Assembly: GCA_900618795.1 (NCBI GenBank)
Contig: UYJD01000003.1
Coordinates: forward strand, 718,634 to 741,218
Origin: Cyanodermella asteris
Lineage: Eukaryota; Ascomycota; Lecanoromycetes; Ostropales; Stictidaceae
Length of the DNA stretch: 22,585 bases
Direction of reading: 5' to 3'
Part shown: in pieces, positions 9,109 to 17,281 of the stretch
How positions within the stretch are numbered: the first letter of the stretch is position 1
Layout of the letters: each line of letters opens with the position of its first letter
Program-made: the position numbers and the translations under genes
The notes under the pieces: generated by a model
The model's database searches: none
The model's input: only the letters and a program-made list of their open reading frames with translations
What the model was told of the DNA's origin: nothing

Positions 9109-9807
9109 ATGGCGCAGAAAGCAGACGCCGCCATCTCCCACTCCGACGCCATCAAATACTGGTCCAACGTCGACAGCACCGTCGACGGCGTCCTGGGAGG
9201 CTACCCGCAAATCTCACGCATCGACCTCCGAGGTTCGATCACGTTCATTTCGAAATTGAAGCGGAGCGCAAAGCTGCCCGCCGATCAACTGCTCGGCCGA
9301 GTCGCCGATTGTGGCGCCGGCATCGGACGCGTCACGGCCGGATGTCTGAGCAAAGTAGCTCACACCGTCGATGTAATCGAACCGGTCGAGAAATTCGCTG
9401 AAGAAGCCAAGGCCCTGAAAGCGGATGACCTTGGTGAGGGCAGGGTGGGGAGAGTGTATCAGATCGGACTGGAGGAGTGGACGCCGGATTTGGAGGCTTA
9501 CGACATTATTTGGAATCAGTGGTGCTTGGGGCAGTTGACGGACGCGGAGATGGTGGCGTATCTGGTCCGTTGCAAGGCGGGGTTGAAGCCACATGGATGG
9601 GTTTGTGTCAAGGAGAATCTCAATACGGCGACGGATGAGAGTGACATGTTTGATGAGACGGACAGCAGCGTGACGAGGAGTGATGAGAGTTGGAACCGGT
9701 TGTTCAAAGATGCTGGCTACAAGGTCGTGCAGTGGGAGGTTCAGAAGGGGTTTCCAAAGCAGCTGGGTCTGTACCCTGTGAAGATGTTTGCATTACGACC
9801 TAGCTAG
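9109..9807 (+). CDS. tae1: Alpha-N-terminal protein methyltransferase (NTMT1/Tae1 type)
   Basis: A single exon of 232 codons, the usual length for this family. The enzyme transfers methyl groups from S-adenosylmethionine to the free N-terminal amine of proteins starting X-Pro-Lys after Met removal; yeast Tae1 acts on ribosomal proteins. YWSNVDSTVDGVLGG at the front matches the family's substrate-side start. VADCGAGIGRVT (65-76) is SAM motif I, followed by VDVIEPVEKFAEEA, then YDIIWNQWCLGQLTD, which closely resembles human NTMT1, and VKEN. The ATG at 9109 sits in good context (GATCATGG) at the conserved start; an in-frame ATG at 8869 would add 80 unconserved-looking residues through the microsatellite. 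It is convergent with the J-protein gene, with 76 bases between the stops. Confidence 0.93.
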   Translation: MAQKADAAISHSDAIKYWSNVDSTVDGVLGGYPQISRIDLRGSITFISKLKRSAKLPADQLLGRVADCGAGIGRVTAGCLSKVAHTVDVIEPVEKFAEEAKALKADDLGEGRVGRVYQIGLEEWTPDLEAYDIIWNQWCLGQLTDAEMVAYLVRCKAGLKPHGWVCVKENLNTATDESDMFDETDSSVTRSDESWNRLFKDAGYKVVQWEVQKGFPKQLGLYPVKMFALRPS

Positions 9808-9883
9808 GGGAATCAACCAGTTTAAAGCAATGCTTCCGTGTCCAAAGTCTTTTCCATCCCATCCCAAAATCGTTAGCTCGAGC

Positions 9884-10828
9884 TCAGGAAACGCCGACAG
9901 CGCCAGACAAGATTCTGGCCGCAAGCTGGCTGAGCAGCCTCGCCTTGTCACCCTGCGGCAACTCTTGGAAGACTGCAGTCAAGTTAACAAGTGGAAACCA
10001 CATCACAGCATCCAAACACAACTCACCTTGATAGACGCTCTTCCCCTTCGCATCCCTCACAGCCCCCAACCTATTCCCCGCAACCGCCCCCGCCACCGCG
10101 CCCGGAAAATTCGCAACAATAAACCCCATGGCGCCCCCACTCAGGCCGCCCACAATACTCCAAAACTTGCCCGTCGGCTTATTCTTCTCCTCCGCCATCC
10201 CTTCCTCGCGCAACATCTCCTCGAACGCGTCTCCAAACTGGTCGCTGGCCATCTTCTCCTCCTCCCCGGGCTTCTTGGCTCCCGTCGACGCGCCGCCGAA
10301 GCCAAAGGCCGACCAGGGGAAACTGCCGGACATGAAGTCGGGCCCGCCGGCATCGCTACCTCCCGCGGTGCTGTCGCCGGCGGAGGAGGAAGTGGAGGAG
10401 TAGAAGCGTCGGCTGGCGTCGTAGTCGCTGCGCCGGGAGGGGTCGGAGAGGGTGAAGTAGGCGTCGTTTACTTCCTGGAAGCGTTTCGTGCGGGTGGCGC
10501 GTTCGGGGGAATCGGCGCTCACGCGGTCGGGATGCGTCTTTAGCGCTGCTCTAGATGGAATTTTTGTCAATTTCATAAATCGTGGGCATGGGATGAGAGG
10601 GGCGTACTTTTTGTATGCCGTGCGGATCTGGTCTTGCGTTGCGCCGGGGTCGACTTCAAGGACCTTGTCTTCTGCATATCAGTCGCCTGGAGCGGAAATA
10701 TCATTTTTGTCGTTTGATGCTTACAATAGTCCGGAAGACCTGTGTGAAGTGTCAGTTATTGCTAGTCGTGATGTTCAGACCACACTTCCAAAATGGGAAA
10801 TCGTGGGATGTGGGATGGACGTACTCAT
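9884..10828 (-). CDS. J-domain (DnaJ/Hsp40) co-chaperone with glycine-zipper region
   Basis: Five coding exons are deduced: 10828-10825, 10739-10725, 10668-10608, 10550-10027 and 9972-9884, giving 230 residues. Introns are 85, 56, 57 and 54 nt, each GT-AG with phases agreeing. The joined start MSLPDYYKVLEVDPGA is a textbook J-domain entry; AYKKAALKTHPDR carries the HPD tripeptide (33-35) that stimulates Hsp70 ATPase, and FQEVNDAYFTLSDPSRRSDYD closes helix IV. A Ser/Gly/Phe linker (76-113) follows, then GGLSGGAMGFIVANFPGAVAGAVAGN written with alternating Gly/Ala (161-186), a glycine-zipper-like stretch that could insert in or lie on a membrane. It is a class C-like J protein without a zinc finger. 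The Hsp70 partner is unknown. Confidence 0.9.
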
Positions 10829-11287
10829 CTTGGCCGCCGTCTACCTGCGTGCAATTCTGGTTCAAGGAGTGATCGTTTTGGGAGTATGATCGAGAGGATG
10901 ATTCAGTCGCAAAATATAAGCGCGAGGTGTTCTTTCCGTGGAGGTGTAGGCGTGGCGTAGGCAGTACTTTCGCCATGGCCATGAGGCTGCCTGGGTGGAA
11001 TGCGCGACGCTGCGTCATTGCTGCCGCGGGAACTGGTTCTCCCAGAAGTTGACTACTAGAGCTACCCCCTGGTTGGACTGAGGGGTGCAGTTATGTAGGG
11101 TGATATGCACACTCCTTTATCTGTCAATCAATGCCCACTTCAAGCCTAGTGCGCTTACTACTTGACTGCTCTAGAGCTCTCTTGAATGGCCAATGTTCAT
11201 ATGCAAAGCAATATCTTAAGACTTTCGTCTTGCTATTGAAAAGTCCGACCCTGGTTCCCCGTTTTCCGATGCGTAGGCTTTGCCGTT
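10829..11287. other. Intergenic region, J-protein promoter side
   Basis: About 460 bases between the J-protein start and the UbiA-like stop, both on -. No coding frame is convincing and no specific regulatory motif was identified. Confidence 0.4.
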
Positions 11288-12319
11288 CTAAAGGCGCTCA
11301 TTCAGGATTGCCATTACTTCGAAGATTCCACCATTTGAGCCGCATATGTACGCGGCGAAAGGTAAAGCGTAGATGCCAATCAGCCAATAGCTCCACATCT
11401 TCCACGTTGTTCGATCGTCGTCAACATCTCCCGGCAGCAGCAACCTGCTCGATATCAACCCAGTGACAACCCACAATGCAAGGGAGAGAACGAAAGGACA
11501 ACCCCAAAAAATCACGCAGACACTCATGCACAGCGCCATGGCGAGCGCAAGATAGTTCCGAGTCTGTTTGTGTCCCAGGACCAGCGGAGCTGTGGATCGA
11601 CCCCGCGCCCTGTCTCCCTCCATGTCCTTCAGATCCTGCACATGCATCGTTGTGAAGATGATTGCCGCAATCATAATCGACCAAGTGACGATATTGTCGT
11701 TCAAAATAGCTCCCTGTGTATTGCAAAGCACCCGGAGAGCTCCGTAGCCGTAAACCGGATATGCGGCGGCGATGACCAAGTTTCGAACGATGAAGTTGGC
11801 ATCCGAGCCCCCGAGGTCGTTGTACATCCAAGTCAAGCAGAAAAGCAGCATCGTCTCTTCAACACCACCAAGCCAAAAATACATGATGGCCAGAGTTAAC
11901 GAGATCGAAAAGAAGAGCATTAGCTTCGTGTTTTCTCCCGATATGCGGCCTGCAGGGATCGGTCTCCACGGTTTGTTTAGCTTGTCCTCCAAGACGGACT
12001 CGGCGTGGCGCTGGTTTGAGAGATCGAAGACGAGCGTATTGAGCCATGTCCAGAAGAAGGCGTGTAGGATGCGTTGGTGGATTAGGGTGTAATTTGGCAC
12101 CTCATGAGTGGTCAATAGTGGACCTGAAAGAGCGCTAAGTACTGCAAAGGCGGTCTGTGGGAGAATGAACGTCTTGATATCGCTGAGAGTGAAAAGCCAT
12201 ACGGTGTAGCTGACATTGATGATGTTGGTCGTGGAAGATCTTACGAGGCTTTTCGGAACGGATCTCGGAGCGCTTCTCGTTGAGCGAACGGAATGGGTTG
12301 GATCCATCGGAGAAGTCAT
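11288..12319 (-). CDS. UbiA-superfamily membrane enzyme (prenyltransferase or UbiA-type terpene cyclase)
   Basis: A single exon of 343 codons with about eight hydrophobic helices from residue 36 on. UbiA enzymes bind a prenyl diphosphate through two Asp-rich motifs with Mg2+. The second motif is clear: VQDLKDMEGDRARGR (D229, D232, D236). The first is unusual: instead of NDxxDxxxD it reads FDLSNQRHAESVLEDKLNKPWRP, with D99 and a later ED (111-112) before NKPWRP (115-120). From memory, fungal relatives with an FDxxNQ...ED.LNKPWRP signature include UbiA-type terpene cyclases such as Fma-TC of fumagillin synthesis. It may therefore cyclise a prenyl diphosphate rather than prenylate an acceptor. 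Both starts M1 and M5 are possible. It lies upstream in the same orientation order as TERT and the diterpene synthase. Confidence 0.88.
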   Translation of the reverse strand: MTSPMDPTHSVRSTRSAPRSVPKSLVRSSTTNIINVSYTVWLFTLSDIKTFILPQTAFAVLSALSGPLLTTHEVPNYTLIHQRILHAFFWTWLNTLVFDLSNQRHAESVLEDKLNKPWRPIPAGRISGENTKLMLFFSISLTLAIMYFWLGGVEETMLLFCLTWMYNDLGGSDANFIVRNLVIAAAYPVYGYGALRVLCNTQGAILNDNIVTWSIMIAAIIFTTMHVQDLKDMEGDRARGRSTAPLVLGHKQTRNYLALAMALCMSVCVIFWGCPFVLSLALWVVTGLISSRLLLPGDVDDDRTTWKMWSYWLIGIYALPFAAYICGSNGGIFEVMAILNERL

Positions 12320-13402
12320 CTGGCGAGACTGTCGATCAAGCGAAGTGAAGTTGGTGTGTGATCGTGCTGGAATACAGGATCAAGCTCGAGTAAATTCTCG
12401 GTCTTGCAGACCAATATGCTACTATTTGTGGTTCTAGATGAGTCTCTTGTTGCTCCAGAAATTGATCCTGCACGGTGGAGTGATTTGGAATAGCAGCCAC
12501 GTGACAGGTGAAGCTCACGACCTACTACCTTCTCTTCCGCCATCATGCGACAAAGACAGGCAGTGAAGCCGAAAACGTGCGTAACTCATAGCGTAGACAA
12601 GGGCAATGTCGATTGGGAGTCTTCCGGCTATCGATGCCATAGTATTCTCAGTCTCGCGTTCCAAACCCACGTCACCTCGTCCCCGTCGCACATTAACATT
12701 GTGCGAGGGAAGGAGCATCGTGCGCTAACCGCCACAAGCAAGACCGGGAAGCATGAAGTAACCGGTGCAAGCCAAGTCTCAGCATAGTAACCCATAGTCT
12801 GTGAAATGTTTACACGGTGGTAAGTCAAAATCTGACCGCTCAGACAAGGGCAATAAACGTGCGCCGGAAGGCGCTCGAACGTGACTCGGCATGCCAAGCT
12901 ATGAATCCAGGTTCAGAAATATGCGAGTGAAGACCCGATTGTCGCCGCAGTTTTAGCAGTCAGCGATGGGATTGTCGGAAGGCTCTGCATTGAAGGCCAG
13001 GTCTTTGTATGGATCGTTACCTGTCGCCATTATGCGATAGTGCCCGGACGGACCCCCAGCTTCATTTGATCGATCGGCTCAACCCCTGAAGCTGTCTAGG
13101 CCATGTGCCTACAAACTTGCTTGCTGACGAAGTGATACTTGAGGTTGCGGCAAGAGGCGAAACCACGTTTCTTTGTCAAGATGAATTGCAGATCCACTTT
13201 GCCAATGTGCTGGCTTGAGCCTGTTTGAGGTGCGGCAAGATGTGGGTTTTGGCCTTTCAGCGGCATGTGTCTGAGGACCGTACGGAGCTGTCATTGACAG
13301 TGCATACCGCACGACTTATGCACTAAGCTGGGGAAGCAATCGTTCTCACTTGTCTGTGGTCGGGGAATTCTTGAGGTGTGCTGTTATTCTGGGAGGGTAG
13401 TA
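12320..13402. other. Intergenic region, promoter of the UbiA-like gene
   Basis: About 1.1 kb between the UbiA-like start and the TERT stop. Short frames on both strands have no codon bias or domain. The only motif singled out is a CACGTGAC E-box near 12498. The rest looks like ordinary intergenic DNA. Confidence 0.4.
12498..12503. promoter_or_regulatory. E-box CACGTG upstream of the UbiA-like gene
   Basis: The palindrome CACGTG, extended to CACGTGAC on +, lies about 180 bases upstream of the UbiA-like ATG. Fungal bHLH factors of the Cbf1/SREBP type bind such sites. A function here is inferred from motif and position only. Confidence 0.3.
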
Positions 13403-16400
13403 TCATTCGAGCCGTGGTATCGTCAGGTGGTTGTGCAATGTATTGTTCTTCGCGTTGATTTGATCGCTCCATTCTTTCAGCCATGCCAAGGTCTCAGCGT
13501 GTCGTGCCTGCTGTCGATTGAGTACCGTCTGGAACGCCGTTGCTACCAGAAACTCGACTTCAATTTTTCTGACCTTTCGGAAAGAATTTGCAATCCTGCT
13601 CTTCTTCAACAAGGAGCTCGTAGCGCACGCGACGTCTATGATCGTCTGTTGGATGGTCTTGTTCTTCAATCCTTGCTTATTGTTCAGGTTTTGCAGCCTC
13701 ACCAGGTACCTGCTCACCCTTTCAGCTACCTCGAGTAAACCAAGGTACAGCTCGCGCTTGACCTTATTCACCGATGCTGAGGCCATGTCCGTATACATGG
13801 GACGCACGTTCATACGTACAGCAGCGAGTACTTTGCGGTGAAACGCCGCACCAGCCCGCTTCTGCACCTCGACAGTAGTGAAATCTGCGGGATCTGGCGC
13901 TCGACTGCGGATCTTCAGCAGTGGGACGTCTGAGTTTGCCAGCTTTGACAGGTGAGGAAAAGCTCTGCTTCGGTCTCGTGTAATGGCAAGTGACCGTGTG
14001 TTGACCAACAGATTGCACCACGGAAAATCCTGAGCAGGGCGAACTGGCGTTGGAAGGTTATCCAAGCTAGATTTGAAGTTGGTGAGCGTCTTCTCAGACC
14101 TTACGGCAATGCCATACTCAGGATCGCCTTGGAGCATGGTGCGAAGAAATTCTTCTGCATGCATACGTTCGGTGCTAACGAGCAGAAAATCATCAATCAG
14201 TCGTATCAGCATTGTCTCATGGGCTCGATCGGCCGAAGGTGGCTTGCATAAGAACGCCAGCTTCTTGTGTTCGAAGCTGCCATAGAAGAAGCTGCAGAGC
14301 AAAGTCGAAAGTATCGATCCTTGCGGAATTCCATTCTTCTGCCGATGAAACTTCTTGCCGATCCGCACGATATTCCTTCTCACGTGGTCGTCCAACAAAT
14401 CAAGCATGGCTTCAGTGTTGATCCGGGATTGTACTGCACCCTCAACAAACACAGTATCGCGCTTGCCAGTCGAGTACGCCTGCCTCACAAGATCCGAGAA
14501 GGCTGCGGTCTGAGAAGAGCGAGAGGCATGGGCAGGGGCGAGAAATTTTTTCGACGGCTTGTCCGAGGAGTTTCCTTTCGTCAAATGAGCGACAGTCGCT
14601 ATCGGCGCCCGAACCTCAGCATGATGTTTGATGGTGTATTGATTGCCGCTGCAAATTCTCTCAATCAGGTGCATAACAGCGTCTTGGGGAATTGTGTCGA
14701 AGCAAGACTGTACGTCCACCTTGACAAAGTACAAGGGCCTACCAGCGAGCCCTTTTGCCTGAAGCCGTGACTGCAATGACACAAGTCGAGGATACAACTC
14801 GTTGACTGAAAATATTGAAGATTGAAAGAAAGTAGGCTGGTGATCCTTTTCGTAATTCAAAATGCTAAAGACATTTTTCATGGTCGAATTGATGCTGGCT
14901 CCCAGCCACGGCTTTCCATGTTTTCGGATCATCTCCCGCCTTCGCAAATTCGTGATAGGTCTGACAGTCGCTTTCTTTGGCAGAAGCCGGATCTGTGAGT
15001 AGCCAAGCGATCGGTTCTTCAGAAGCTCGTGCGCTTTCATCGTCGGAATTTCTTGGTACATGTCCGATTTGAGTCTCGACAGGGAAGGCTGTGTGACGAG
15101 CCGCCATACATCATGTCGAAAATAGAAAAGACGATACTTTTGATCGTTGCTTTCTGTGACGTGAAAGTTGGAACGGATCAGAGGCACCAAGAATGAGTCG
15201 AACAGGTAGTAGAGAAATTCGCTAAGCAATTCACGGCGCTTTCCATGATCAGAGACCGACATTCTGGCGCCAGCTGTTACATTTGCGGGTCGGAGCCACT
15301 CGATATAGGCAATCTTCATATTTTGACAAACAGCATCTAGCGTTAGATTCTCGAATCGCTTGCACGCAATGAAAGAATGTACTGAGCCAAGCAGAGTCTG
15401 GAAATTGTGGTTGCCATCAGAGCCTGTTCCCAGAAAGCCCTTTGGTATGACATGAGCAATCACAGTGCGGGCAAAGGCCGACACGGAAGACGTCGGTGTT
15501 GCGAGCTGCGTCAGATGCGTCTGGCTGCTTCCGTCGCCTGATCTGGACAGCAATGCGTTTGCCCGAGCAACATTGGCTGTTGACCTGGGATGGAGAACAT
15601 CGCTGACTCGTTTCTTTCTCTTGTGCCTTGGATCTGTACGCTTGTCTTGGCCATCGAGGACATCTACAGGACAGTAGTGTAGGAGCAGCTCTTTATAGGC
15701 GCAGATTCGATGTAGACGCTGCATACGTTGCACAAGTGTGAAGCACCCGCCTCGTAGCCGTCGAGGTATTTTATCGGCTGCCTCCATTCCTCTCTTGCGT
15801 CTCTGAAACGCGATGTCGAACTCCCGCAAAGTATAATCTTTGAAAGCGTACGCTGTCTCTCGTTTGTCCACGGTCGATGTGAAAACGTTGTGGAGCCCAA
15901 ATTGCCGAGGAAACAGATATTTCAGGATATGCTTGGTGTGAGCCTCGTTTTGAGCTTCGGGGAAACGATTCAAGACGTGGATATGACGAAGGCCAAAGCG
16001 TACATGACCTTTACCATTCAGTGTCGCCCTCGCATAGAACATCCGACTGCGCACAAATGAAATTGCTGATGGGGTTTGCACGACTTGCTTTGGCTTGCTC
16101 GGCTTCTTGAAGCCGTCTCGAGCTTGACGTTGTCCTAGGTCATGGGCAGCTTTGTTGTCATCTAGTGGAGGTAGATCAGCTAGAGAGACACCCGCTATCT
16201 GCCAATAATTTCCGGCACCGCTACTTCCGACGGAGCGTCCCTCAATAGGCAGGAAAATTCCGCAGTCTAGTAGCAGCTCTAGGATCAAGTGATCACCATC
16301 GAAGCCAAGCTCACGGAGTAGGTTACACCAATCATCGTCTTTGAGACGTTCGACTTGAGCATTGATGGTAGATCTCGTGAGCCCATCGATGGAACACTTA

Positions 16401-16966
16401 GAAGCTCGGTCTTCAGCAGTGCTCTTCGGCACATCCGCTCTCTGGAAGCCGTGACACAGAACATGAGGTGGTCGACGATCCAAGGCAAACAGCCGGTGAA
16501 AGAGCCTCCAAACGGCAAAGTCCACTAGGTCAGACATAGCAACGCTTCCTTCACCAAGCGTGCTTGCAGCTGTGGTTCCATTGCTGATACGTCGATTGGA
16601 AGATCCGGAAAGACGCTGGGTGAAGTCGAAGAAGTCTTTGCTCCGCTGCGAACGCTCTCGCTGGAAACTACGCTGCTCCGCGTCATCTGGGTTGGTCTTT
16701 GTGAATGATCCGATCAATGCCGTATCGAGTAGCCTAGAAAGGTCTGATTCGGGACCATGTTGCCCGAATTGCCTTTGTAGCTCCTGAGCTTTGGTTGGGC
16801 GTTTGGCGATCACGAAGTCACGAAGCGTGGTCACGACAGGATAGTAATATGGCAACAATTTCGTGGCAACTGGGCCAGAAAGCGCCTTGGAAATTACTTC
16901 CGGTTTGACTCGCTTACTAGTGGTCTTTGCCCCCGAGTTCAATGGTCGCTTCCTCTTGCCAGTCAT
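13403..16966 (-). CDS. tert: Telomerase reverse transcriptase catalytic subunit (TERT)
   Basis: A single exon of 1187 codons. TERT copies an RNA template to add telomeric repeats to chromosome ends in the nucleus. All family blocks appear in order: a basic start (TGKRKRPLN), a GQ/TEN-side block PPHVLCHGFQRADVP (about 165-180), the CP/QFP region YLFPRQFGLHNVF (about 346-360), the T motif YYLFDSFLVPLIRSNF (about 585-600), motifs 1/2 (IRLLPKKATVRPITNLRRR), motif A KVDVQSCFDTIP with D751, an insertion, motif B' NGIPQGSILS (about 880), motif C LIDDFLLV with D925 and D926, and a 250-residue C-terminal extension. The catalytic Asp triad is intact, and the T and CP motifs separate it from retroelement enzymes. 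The start at 16966 has a strong context (GCCGCCATG); an ATG at 16999 would add 11 residues. Confidence 0.97.
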   Translation of the reverse strand: MTGKRKRPLNSGAKTTSKRVKPEVISKALSGPVATKLLPYYYPVVTTLRDFVIAKRPTKAQELQRQFGQHGPESDLSRLLDTALIGSFTKTNPDDAEQRSFQRERSQRSKDFFDFTQRLSGSSNRRISNGTTAASTLGEGSVAMSDLVDFAVWRLFHRLFALDRRPPHVLCHGFQRADVPKSTAEDRASKCSIDGLTRSTINAQVERLKDDDWCNLLRELGFDGDHLILELLLDCGIFLPIEGRSVGSSGAGNYWQIAGVSLADLPPLDDNKAAHDLGQRQARDGFKKPSKPKQVVQTPSAISFVRSRMFYARATLNGKGHVRFGLRHIHVLNRFPEAQNEAHTKHILKYLFPRQFGLHNVFTSTVDKRETAYAFKDYTLREFDIAFQRRKRGMEAADKIPRRLRGGCFTLVQRMQRLHRICAYKELLLHYCPVDVLDGQDKRTDPRHKRKKRVSDVLHPRSTANVARANALLSRSGDGSSQTHLTQLATPTSSVSAFARTVIAHVIPKGFLGTGSDGNHNFQTLLGSVHSFIACKRFENLTLDAVCQNMKIAYIEWLRPANVTAGARMSVSDHGKRRELLSEFLYYLFDSFLVPLIRSNFHVTESNDQKYRLFYFRHDVWRLVTQPSLSRLKSDMYQEIPTMKAHELLKNRSLGYSQIRLLPKKATVRPITNLRRREMIRKHGKPWLGASINSTMKNVFSILNYEKDHQPTFFQSSIFSVNELYPRLVSLQSRLQAKGLAGRPLYFVKVDVQSCFDTIPQDAVMHLIERICSGNQYTIKHHAEVRAPIATVAHLTKGNSSDKPSKKFLAPAHASRSSQTAAFSDLVRQAYSTGKRDTVFVEGAVQSRINTEAMLDLLDDHVRRNIVRIGKKFHRQKNGIPQGSILSTLLCSFFYGSFEHKKLAFLCKPPSADRAHETMLIRLIDDFLLVSTERMHAEEFLRTMLQGDPEYGIAVRSEKTLTNFKSSLDNLPTPVRPAQDFPWCNLLVNTRSLAITRDRSRAFPHLSKLANSDVPLLKIRSRAPDPADFTTVEVQKRAGAAFHRKVLAAVRMNVRPMYTDMASASVNKVKRELYLGLLEVAERVSRYLVRLQNLNNKQGLKNKTIQQTIIDVACATSSLLKKSRIANSFRKVRKIEVEFLVATAFQTVLNRQQARHAETLAWLKEWSDQINAKNNTLHNHLTIPRLE

Positions 16967-17100
16967 GGCGGCAGATCTGGTGGCACAGTGTATGAGCAAA
17001 AGCCCGTCATGCTCGGAGTCATTTATCGAATCAATCCGTCTGAATGTGATGTATTGGTAGACGACTTGCAGCGTGAATCAGGCTGGCTATCGGCGTGTCG

Positions 17101-17106
17101 ACGCGT
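17101..17106. promoter_or_regulatory. MluI cell-cycle box (ACGCGT)-like site
   Basis: The palindrome ACGCGT within GTCGACGCGTCGAT lies 135 bases upstream of the TERT ATG. In yeasts this is the core of the MBF (Mbp1/Swi6) site for G1/S genes. Its use here is inferred from motif and place only. Confidence 0.35.
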
Positions 17107-17120
17107 CGATATCGCGTCGT

Positions 17121-17126
17121 CACGTG
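17121..17126. promoter_or_regulatory. E-box CACGTG upstream of TERT
   Basis: CACGTG, extended to CACGTGAC on +, lies about 155 bases upstream of the TERT ATG, 14 bases from the ACGCGT box. The same octamer precedes the UbiA-like gene. Confidence 0.3.
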
Positions 17127-17281
17127 ACTTCATAGCGTCGCACCGAAACCACACTTTGTCTTCTGCCGCCCCAATCTCCCACTTTTAACGTAGCGATTAG
17201 ATGCTGGTGTTTCTCCTGTCTTATCCAAGTTTGATGTTAACCATGACGAAGACCGGGTGACATAAGCAGCAGGTTTCTCCT

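Larger units (their letters stand above)
16967..17281. promoter_or_regulatory. TERT promoter region
   Basis: 315 bases lie between the TERT start and the diterpene synthase stop (both -), so the TERT promoter and the synthase 3' UTR share it. It contains an ACGCGT box and a CACGTG E-box within 30 bases of each other, in a CpG-rich patch at about 17095-17150. Confidence 0.5.

Noticed and set aside
13376-16787. Plus-strand frames of up to 167 codons inside TERT
   Set aside because: They are antisense shadows of a well-conserved coding frame.
13403-16966. Long reverse-transcriptase frame as a retroelement
   Set aside because: The CP/QFP and T motifs, the TERT-type motifs 1/2 and A-C and the C-terminal extension mark host telomerase. 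There is no integrase, RNase H, endonuclease or terminal repeat.
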